This document shows, in pieces, positions 37,801 through 47,400 of a DNA stretch of 64,000 bases. This DNA comes from Klebsormidium nitens. Its lineage: Eukaryota > Streptophyta > Klebsormidiophyceae > Klebsormidiales > Klebsormidiaceae. The notes below the pieces were generated by a model that was not told the origin of the DNA, did not search any database, and saw nothing but the letters and a program-made list of their open reading frames with translations. Position 1 is the stretch's first letter. Each line of letters starts with the position of its first letter. Made by a program: the position numbers and the translations under genes. The stretch covers positions 142,904 to 206,903 of the forward strand of contig DF236984.1 in NCBI GenBank assembly GCA_000708835.1, written 5' to 3'.

Positions 37801-40019
37801 TACTTCTTTGCGAACGACTCCGACTTCGTCGACAAGATCGACCTGGGTCCGGGCGGCCGCGCATACACGGGCGTCTCCTTTAGCCGCGTCCAGAACGGAA
37901 ACCTCTGCCAAAACCCCGAGGCGAGGTACGCGGTCGCTGCCGCTTGGGGAGCCTTTGCGGCTGCGCTGCTCGTTGGCTCCGTTGCTCTTGCGCTCCTGGC
38001 GCGCCGCCCGAAAAAGGAGGGGGGCCCTGGCTGGCTGAGCAAACATTTGCTCTTGGCGAAGTGCGTTGCGGGCGGCTTTTACCTCTGGGGAATTGTATCG
38101 TCCGTTCTTCCGTACGCCGATTTGTACACGGACGTCGCTGTCTTGAGGGACGTTTGGGGGGCCTGGCCGGCATGGGTTCTTCTCCCGTCGACTATAAGCC
38201 CCTTCGTCATCTCCGGCTATTACGCTGCCAATGCCTGGGCGGCTGGGGGGGGCATTTTCAGCCTGCCAGCGTGCCCCCCATTCCGGTGGGTCTGGCCTCC
38301 CTCCCTCTCCAGCGATAAGTGGGCCTCGAGCATCAGGGCCGCTCCGGTTCAAGGGGTTTCTGCCCGAGCGCTTTTCCTGTGGCCGGTTGCCATGTTGCGC
38401 CTCCCCGGGTTCGACGTGCTAGGTGTTCTGGCCCGGGCCGGGCTGGTCATGCGGTCGGGGGATGCGGTTGCGGGCATGGACGAGTACCTCAGCGCGCGCG
38501 CGCACCTGGACGTGCTGCTCCGCGCGCTCCCCCAGGCGGTCTTTCAGGTGAGTCGTGAATTTGGAAGCTTTGAAGAGTGATTGATTGTGATTGTCCGGGT
38601 TGAGCTATGACGAAGGGATTGAAGGACCGATTTGAAGAGTGTCAAGCGATCGAGGTGCTCTTAAAAGCTGCGGGACGATTGCAATCCTTAATTGTTCTCC
38701 GTTTGACAAGACGCATCGACTGTTTTCGCGTTGAAAGGGTTCTTTCAAATAGGTAGTTAAGGAGGCAAACGAAGCAACAAACTCACTTCGCGTCTTGTTG
38801 AAACGTTGTGCCCATCCTTCGATGCTTAGGTCTTCTGAGTAAGCTACCGAGAGACATTAATTGCAACATATCTCATTCCGAGCCGTTGGAATCATTTCTC
38901 ATTCTGCCCTTTGGCCATTGCCATCTCTTTCAATCCTCTAAGGTCTCAAATGCCGGCTAACAGATTCGACGATAAACCTTCTCGAAGCGCCCCCGTTCTT
39001 CCAATGTAAAACCGAGAAGCGACATTCTCCAATATCTGCATTTTTGCTTTGCCAGTCGGTGATCTACTTTCTGGGCAGTTCTCGTGCGACGCGCATCTAC
39101 ATCGACGTGCGGATCTTCGGCCCCTCCATCGCTCTGTCTCTCGTCTCGCTGGGCGTCTACCTCGGGACCATGTTCTGGGAGTCGCTCAAAAGTGGCGACA
39201 GGTTCCTGCTCGTCTTCTTGCGCCGGCCGCGCAAGATGCGCGAGATCACGCTCTTCACGGAGGTGGCAGCCCAAGACGGAGGGAGGGAGCTTCTGGCGTC
39301 AGGGAAAGCGACAGGCAGCGGTGAGTGGTCGCCTGGAGAAAGCGAAGTTGCAGTCAAACGCTCTTGGATTCCAAGCTGCCATCTTCACTGTGCGCTCGAA
39401 GTTGCTACGTCTTCAAGCGGAAGCCAACACTACATGATGGCGGCAAGCGGTAGGCATGGGCGAGTTAAATTACACGGGGAACTTTGCTCCTTAACCACCT
39501 GTTTTTTGCGGATGATTGACCGGACGCGAAGTGTGTTACCAGCCCTAATCAGGTTCTGAAGAATGGTGACTTTTCCTGCTGAAGACTTGCTAAGCTCAAA
39601 AGTAACGGTGTGCAGCTCTTGCTATCAAACATGAAGCTGCTCCCTTCAGATTTTAGCAGACGATGGAAGTGCTGTCCTGTCCGGTGAGGCTTCATGTAGC
39701 CAACTTCGATTGTCTGGCATCACTACGCAAGGAGCTATGGGATTGACGCCCAATTCTGAACGGTTCATCATTGTGTCTCTTAGGAAGTGCTGTTCGTTGG
39801 CATGCAATACTGTGGCCCAACACTGACGGCCGAACTCTTCCTAGCTTGTAACAAGGTATTCATAGGAGGATTGAGGCGGCAATGGTTCCCAGCTTAGTAT
39901 GAGTCTACCAGCCACGGGTGAAAGGGATGGGTCATCAGAAACCTTTCGCCGGGTTCAATTTCCACTGATTGCCAAAGTTGAAACGAGCTCATGTTCTGCC
40001 TGCAGTCGACATGGCGTAG
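34861..40019 (+). CDS. LRR ectodomain fused to an XK-related-like multi-pass membrane domain
   Basis: Exon 1 is 34861-38547 (1229 codons, phase 0) and exon 2 is 39056-39320, which ends at a consensus GTGAGT. A four-codon last exon at 40006-40019 (phase fits, ends DMA-stop) is tentative. Without that splice the frame runs to 39559. The ATG at 34861 is chosen because it opens a signal peptide (MMEALWTMFAVLFILVGLFE). About 35 plant-type LRRs follow (LxGPIPPELGNLxNLxxL) to residue ~865, then a Cys-containing juxtamembrane domain (~865-1020) and a helix at ~1023-1048 (AAAWGAFAAALLVGSVALAL). Further helices include YADLYTDVAVLRDVW (~1085), WVLLPSTISPFVISGYY (~1105) and LLRALPQAVFQ (~1218-1229). The last joins SVIYFLGSSRATRIYIDVRI and a hydrophobic stretch in exon 2. 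The D..TD and PQ..FQ signatures and helix order resemble XKR proteins, some of which scramble phospholipids. No kinase domain is present. The XKR link is moderate, and the function is unknown. Confidence 0.72.
36541..36750 (+). repeat. Recent 144-bp duplication within the LRR array
   Basis: The segment starting at 36541 (GCCAACCGATTGACCGGAAC) recurs nearly base for base at 36685, exactly 144 bp on. The match includes GATACCTCCCGAGCTCGGAC and GCCTGACC. 144 bp is two 24-residue repeats, so the array has grown by an in-frame two-repeat step recently enough to keep DNA-level identity. Confidence 0.7.
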
Positions 40020-41461
40020 CCTACTGGTGACCAAGAGAGGAGATCCTGACGCGGTATCCATCTATAATTAAGACCATTCCAAGGTACACCTACAAACAAC
40101 CTATAGCTTTGTCTTCAGTCAACGGCCGCCCAGCCATGCAATTGTTGTCGGTGCATGACTCAGTGATTGCCACTGTCTCTTCAACACACTTCGACGCCCA
40201 ATCAGACTTCGAGCCATGCGCTGCTTTCTTATCGATTGGTTGTATTTCGATTCATCCAACGTACTGGAATTCTGTGGCCATGCTTGCGCACACGCCAGCG
40301 ATGAGTGCAGTATCCGACCTTTCCGACGTTTGTAATGATCTGCGTCCTATCCTTCAAACAATATGTAACTGCAGTGCTGACAGCACATGCATGAGACACT
40401 GATCGATCGATGGCCCTCGTGCCACCTCGCGAGCCTGTCGGGCCATGACGCCCGGGAGCTCGAACCGTCCCGGCGGGCGGGCGGGTGGGCGAGCGGGCCG
40501 CCACCGGGTGACTGGCTCAGTGACTGCAGAGCTTGGCCGGCCCGGGCGCCTGCAAGCTCGTGCTTCAAACTTCCAATGCTTGGTCGTCGGTCCCACGCAC
40601 TGCAAAGCTTTAGTATGCAAAACATGCGAAGCGCCCGCTTGGCGTGCGGTGGGTCCAGTCGACCTATAGGGCCCGGGGTGCGGAGTTGGTTGTTTTGTTT
40701 CATGATGCCAGCAGCTAGACAGCGCGTACGGTTCCAGCTCGATCAATGCACTTTTAAATCGAGGGTGGTCTAACTTAAGTTTTACATGATACGCACGTAA
40801 CGGTGCAGAGAACATCAAACGTGACGGGCGGGGCGCAACTGAGCTAAGGCCCCCGCCCACATATGGTATATACCGGCAGGCTGGCACGCGTGCCAGACGG
40901 TGCCAGGCAATAATGTGCATGCGCACCATCATGCATGTTAGAGCACGCCGTGACGATCATACGACTCATCATCAGAAGCCGTTGCCAGAGCTTGATCAAT
41001 TGTCGAAAACGGATACATCTACGAACACGTAACAACCTAATATGCATACTATGATTGCCTAGATAGATACGACTTCCTTATGCCGTAGGCAGTGCTAAGG
41101 CTCACACTGTGCTGAAGAAGGCAGGAGCGGATGAAGGCCACTGGCAGGCCAGCGCTGCCGGGCTAGCTGCCCGGAGTGCCACGTTGCAGACCAGAAAATC
41201 GGCCGACTGGCCCAAGCGGCCAAGTGTCGGGCAAGCAGCAAAGTGCACCTGTTGGCTCGTCTCAATCTACTCCAGCTGCAGGCTAGCCTGTAATCAATTG
41301 CAGGTCGACAATCTAGCTTTCGTGCTTCAGGCCTCGTGATGACTACGCGGGCGGTAATCTTCTTGGCCACTCTGCACAGGGCTCAACCGTCCGTACCTTT
41401 GTCAAGGAAAAGCATCCAGAACCACCCTACTAAAATCGCCTTGGTGTATCTAACCCCGCAG
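40020..41461. other. Convergent intergenic region between the LRR and galactokinase genes
   Basis: No coding exon recognised. It takes the 3' flanks of both genes and carries a GC-rich block at 40440-40560. Short palindromic ATCGATCGAT and GCATGC sequences lie near 40390 and 40920. Otherwise there is nothing I can name apart from the G-rich element listed separately. Confidence 0.4.
40475..40489 (+). other. Perfect G-quadruplex motif
   Basis: GGGCGGGCGGGTGGG has four G3 runs with one-base loops, the most stable class of predicted intramolecular quadruplex. It lies between two convergent genes, where it could affect termination or replication. That role is inference. Confidence 0.75.
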
Positions 41462-44400
41462 CTAATGATCGAATCTGAAGATGGCAGCGCCTCCCGCCGG
41501 CTTCGAGGCAAAAACTACCGACTCCAAGTCGCCCTCTTTTATGAGACCCCGCTCGACTCTCGACTTGTAGAAGTCCTCCTGCAGAGCAGCATGCGAAAGA
41601 CCTGATATCAGCATACGATAAAGACCATCAGTCAACGGAAGACATCGGCGGAAGCAAATATGCACCAGGATTTCTCTGAAATCAGGCGACAGAGTCATAT
41701 CCGCAGATGCGAAGTCACATAGCAACCAAGCACAGCTCTCGGTTGTCTTTTAGTAGACACGTTATTGTCTCGGCTTCTCCAAGTTTTTGGTGATTTGAGC
41801 GGAAGAGCTTCTCCGCTTGAGTAAGAAGCTATCACGGAGGCAAGCAAATGAGAACTTTTTGCTGGGAAGACGACGTTGCGGTTTTGTGTCGCGCGAGTAT
41901 TCCGCTCGCAAGACGCAAAATCGCAACGTTGTCGTCCAGGCGACGATCAAGCCCTGATTGTAATAAGGTGACGGCCCCCTTTCACCGGTCAAGAGGGACG
42001 CTCACCGTCATTAAAAATATTGTTTCACCTGGTATAAAGAAAGCACTTGCTTCTCACTCCAGAAACGCGGTCTCTTACGAAAAGGGAACTTCTTTCTTGA
42101 GGAGCAGAAAGCACACCTCAGGAATCCAGGCTTCATCACAGCTGTCCAATGCTAAAAATGGAAAGAAAAGACGGGCGAATGATCACTGCAAGAAAGATCA
42201 CAAACGAGGCTAGGGGGAAGAGACACAAGAATTCACCTTCAGACTCTCGATGAAACCTGCCACGTGGCCGTCCCTTACGAGCGACACGGTGCAGCCCCCC
42301 CAGCCCGCGCCCGTCAGCCGCGACCCAATCGCGCCGTTCTTCCGACAGACGCCCACCAACTCCTCAAGCTCCTTGCAACTGAAGGGAAGGCAAACGCGGG
42401 TCATTTCTCTGGTTATTGCGGATGATTCTGAGTAGAGCTACGCCTAAAGAGGTGATACCTAGCTTCGTGATGGCGAAAGGGGCTGATTGGAGGTGTTGGT
42501 CGGTGTTTGCGCCGTCCTCCAACAAACGACCACCAACTCCAGCTCCTTGCAACTGGAGGGAAGGCAAAGTGTGAATCCCTACCTTAGAGGTTGCACAGAA
42601 TATTCCAACTCAAGCTACGCAATTTAGTGTTTGGTCAGAAGCTTCTTGAAGGTGAAATGAGACGACTGGAAGTGTTGGTCGGTCCTTGCGCCGTCCTCGG
42701 ACAAACGCCCACCAGCTCGTTGTGCTTCTTGCAACTGGAGCAAAGCAGAGCATGAGTCCTTTCTTCAAAACTTGCAGATTATGCTGACTCAAACTACGCC
42801 AACTTGTGTTTGGTCTAAGCTTCGTGAAGGTAAAAGAAGAAGATTGCAAGTGTTGAGTCGGTCCTCTTGCGCTGTTCTTCCGACAGACGCCCTCGAGTGC
42901 CTCAAGCTCTTGGGAATTGACAAGGAGAAGAGTTGAGTTCTGCTGCTTCACATTAGTCTATGTACAGCAGATGCAACCAAGTGAAGTTGTATGAAGCCCA
43001 GCTTAGTAGAGACGGGCAGGGGGCGATGCATGATACATGCTATCTTCTTTCGACTGTCTCTCACCAAACGCCCACCATTTTCTCTAGCTCCTCGTTACTG
43101 GAGAGAGTACGAAGGACGTAAGTTTTCAACAATTTCCGACTTTTTGAAGAGAAAGTTGACCCCTTTCGGAAGGCAGGGTCCCTGATTGGTGCCTCAACTT
43201 CTTAAAACTCTCCACGTGGCCAGAGCTCTCGGAGCCGCAGAGTCACCCTATGAGGCCGCTCCGAAAACCGCAACACTGATCTCCAAACACGCCAAATCCA
43301 CTTCATCCGTCGCTTGGCATCCCATATCGCGACTCTCTGACTGCATGCGGCGTCTGTCGAGATGATACAACGTCCGTATGCTACTTCTTGTCTCGAAAAC
43401 CTTCCTACAGTAGTCAACGTTTTGAACCCTGAAGTAGCAGCCACGCAAAGATAGGCATTGCAGTGTTCAAACGGCCTGTGAAAGCGGTGGAACCAAGAGG
43501 AGGTTTGTTTACCCACCTGCATTCGTAGAGCTCGCTACAGCTGGCGTGGCTCTCGTTCATAAGCTGTCCCAAGTCCTCCAGAACTTGATCGGACGAAAAG
43601 GACGCCCCGCTGCTGCAAACGGGACACGTGTAAGTTGCTCGGTGTAGAGTCGGTCACATGTGTATGGAAGTAAAGTCCAACACATACAATTGGCGAATCC
43701 CAGTATTCCAAATTCGCCCTGCCGTTACAGCAAGGTGTGGGCCGGGTAACAAGGCCAGTCAATCGCCGAAACAACTTTTTGGTGCGCCGTACTTTAGTTG
43801 GAGTAATTTGGATCGGTCGTCCAGCCCAGTGCTTGTGCCAACCACTTTTTTCAGGATCGTTGGTAACAACCAGAGTGGGGGAGGGCGTGCCACGTGGCAC
43901 TCTCTCGCAGGCTTGACAGATATGATGCAGGGGTAAAGGAGGCTCTACTGAGAAGCGCGTCCTACGAGCTGCCGTTTCAAGTCAGAGAATCCAAAAGAGC
44001 ACGGAGACACATGGTTGATACGGGGCAGGAAGCGCGAGTGTAAAACAGCTCTCGCTGACCTGGATTGTGCACGCGCCGCGGTGTCCCGGAAGGCGTAGAC
44101 GCGCTCCTTTTCGCTGAAGACGTGCTTGGCCCTCTGCGGAGCGGTCACTTTTCGCGTGATCAGTATTCTTGAGGAATGGTGCAAAATATGCAATCACAAC
44201 GGCGCCGTCCGCTCAGGAAAAGAAACTCAGTCTCTGCGAGTTGGTCACGAGGAGTGGTTGTCTACATGACCAAAGGAGTACACGGGGGAGTGTAAGCTGT
44301 GCAACGGAGCTCTAGATCGAAGCGCAGACAAGGCGCGGACCCCGATGCTGTTAGTTTAATGCGGACGAGTGGCAGATTCTAAAAGCGCAGGAAGCTTTTC

Positions 44401-47400
44401 CGGAAGCACCTCATGCTCGCAGGCCTTTTTAAGAACGCCGATGGACTACCACGCAATTTTAAGTGCTCTTATGGTCGCTTAAAAATCGAAACAACGCCTG
44501 CAAATTCAAGAACACCCGAAGACGGGAACCCAGAAACGAAAGACGGAATCTTCCGTACTGACTCGGAAAATTATCTTTTGATAAGTATTCATCATTTAAA
44601 GATTATTTTGGTTAAGATGGAGATCAGAAACTACATTGGACCCGGCGGGAGAAGAGGAGGATAAACAATATTTTTCGAATTCCAGCCCAGATTGCTGACA
44701 AAGAAGGCAAATGGAAAAATTGTAAAGTAGTATCTCTCATAGCCGGGTGAAACCTGAGAATTTTCGAAAACGATTATTCACGGTGCTTGCGGGTGACCTC
44801 TCAAGTCACTGCGGTAATTGGTGGAGAGGGCGTGCCAGAAAGTGGAACAAGGGACCCAAGCGGCAGCGTTTGACGACCCACCTTGTACAGCGCAAAGTGC
44901 TTCGCTGCCGCCAGGACCGCGAGCGAGGTCGGCGAGCTTTTCATGATCGTCTCCAGCTTCTCACCAAGAAGCTCCTCCAACTCCTCCGCAACGTACGGCT
45001 CCGGCTTCAAGTGAGCCTGCGGGACGGAGAGCGGAACCGGAACCGGTGAGTACAATAGCAAGCGGAAATGCCAACGGATTTTCAGAAATTAGAGTCTGCC
45101 AGGACGGCAAGCGAGGTGGGCGGGTCTTCCATGGTCGTCTCCAGCTTTTTCTGGAGCAGCCCCTCCAACTCCGCGGCAACATTCTGCTCCGGCTTCGGCC
45201 TGCGCAACGGAAAGCGGAACCGGAACCGATGAGTACAGTAGTAAGTGGAATTGACCACAGCTTTTTCGAGGATAGAGTCTGCCAGGACGGCAAGCGAGGT
45301 GGGCGGGTCTTTCATGATCGTGTCCAGCTTTTCCCCGAGCACCTCCTCCAATCTTTTGGCCCCATACGGCTCCGGCTTCAAGTGGGCCTGCGCAACGGCA
45401 AGCGGAACCGGAACCGGTGAACCCCCTGATAGTCGACTTGCTTGAGGAGGAAAATCCAAGAAGCTCCGATTATGGTGATCGAGGTGGGGATCCCTTTTCG
45501 ATCGCCAGGAGGCTTCCCTAATTCGACGGCGGTGTACGACTCTCGCTTCAAGTGAGCTTAAGCAACGGGGCATGAAAGCGGAACAGTTCAGTATGCTGAT
45601 ATTCGACTTTTGAGACCCTGCGGGAATACGACCCTGTCAGAACCCCACGCAGACTTTGGATGCTCTTCATGGAGTCCCTGACTTTTCGAGAAGCACCAGA
45701 ATTGACGGCGACATGCAGTTCCGCCTTGAACAGGGCCTGTAGTATGGAAAGCAAGAATCTGAGAGGAAAGTATGTTATCTTCGCAATTTTTGTAGGACCT
45801 GCCCCGATGTCTTAAGGGGCAGAAACAAGGATACAAGAAACAAAAAGCAACGCGCAAAATGACCAAGGAGATTGCGGAGGGTAACTACTGAACCACAGAA
45901 GGGATCCGTAAGAAGAAGGTTCCGTCTCGTTTTTGTGCATTGAAAGGAGCGTGGAGTAAGCAGACGAACTCCTACCGTCAGAAGAAATGAGGAGATTTAC
46001 TTCGTCGGACACATGTCTCGGCCAGAAAAGTATTGTCAACTATACGGTGATTGTCTGCAGGAAATAGATCAGATTCTGTAGCGGCATATAGGTGCCAGTG
46101 CTTCAGGAGCAGGGCTGTCGGTGCCTCTCAAAACAGGCTTCGAGGGCGACAAACTCTCCTTCTCATCCCCGAATCGGCCAGCGGCTTTCTCTTCTCTGCT
46201 ACTCGCGTGCTGAACGTCGCAACCTGGAGCCTGATACCAGACTCCCAAGCGCAATAACTCGTGACGCCCTATTTCCTGCGCTGCAAGCACGCTTACCTCG
46301 ACGGCTGGCAGAGGCCCCTCTCCTCCCAGGCCGGGCGCAGCCGCCGAGAGCATGTCCTCAATCTCGCCCAGCGTGTTGATCGCATACACCTCCTGTTTCG
46401 GCAGCCCCAGTCGCAGTCCTAGCACCATCTGCGGAGATAGTGAGAGTATGGAAAAGAAGCAAAGCGGGTATGAAGGGTCCGTTGGGCAGGGCCGGTTGCG
46501 ATGTGCAAAGGAGTAAGTAACGGCTCCGAGAGGGCTGTGGGACCAAGTTGCATAAGAAAGACAGCAGCGAAGAGTTCCAACAGGAATCGACTTCCGTGAT
46601 TATTAAGCAGCAAGCCCCGCCTGATGATACAGTTCTAGCTTTGGACCCAACCCAGGGTGGCAGTCCGCTTCCAAGCGATTTTCGTACTGTACAGTTTCAT
46701 AAATCCGAAGAGTCACCAAATAAAAGTTTACTGCAAGCATGCGCATGGATGGAGAGTGACAGTTCCTGCACGAGCCGGTGGGTGATGCGAAAGCGTGCTG
46801 AACCTTGAATGCGAACCTTTAATACCAAACCTCATGAAATCTGGAGACTGGAGCTCATTAAATCTGGACACTGGAGGTAAAGTGCAATACAGGGTACGGT
46901 GCAACGGCAAGGCGCTTACCGCTGCCAGTCTGCATTCTACGACCCGCATGTTGTAGTTAACGGCGGCTGTCTCGGCCTTGTTGGACTCGGTCAGAGAGTT
47001 GGCGATGACGAAGGTACCCCCCTCCGGCAAAGCGACGTCGGTGGCTCGCACCGGGTTGAAGTCGATCAGGAGGGCGACTCCGGGCTTGGCCATGATGGAA
47101 ATGGCCTGCAAGTCCAGGTTACGAGACAATCTATGATCAGTAATTTTTGGGATCCAAGCCCTATATAAATCCACCTCCCTAATATCCTGAGACTCTGAAG
47201 CCGTATGCTTGTAAATTCGACCAAAGAGACTTTTGTTAGAAAGATTTCTCAAAATCCAATGCGCACAACTCGTTGCCACATCTTGCTTCTGATTCGTTAT
47301 GGTCTCCTGTCTTGAACGGTTCTGGCGAATCTCTTTGCTATATGCAACGTCCTTGTTCTTCAAAATCTTGGTATCCGTCAGAAGGGCCCCAAAGCTTTTT

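Noticed and set aside
34861-38580. LRR receptor-like kinase
   Set aside because: The ectodomain fits, but no kinase motifs follow. The sequence after the first membrane helix is hydrophobic with several further helices.
40347-40932. Overlapping open frames of 118-192 codons on the minus strand
   Set aside because: GC-rich block with open frames on both strands and composition-driven Pro/Arg-rich translations; no splice context or domain.
42331-43120. CRISPR-like or minisatellite array
   Set aside because: Units are ~180 bp, diverged and contain exon sequence of the host gene. This is a eukaryotic intron, so exon-derived tandem duplication explains it.
45199-45387. The two upstream exon 8 copies as normal galactokinase exons
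   Set aside because: They lack a matching donor, the 45199 copy is frame-shifted, and including them would duplicate part of the C-terminal domain that is complete without them.
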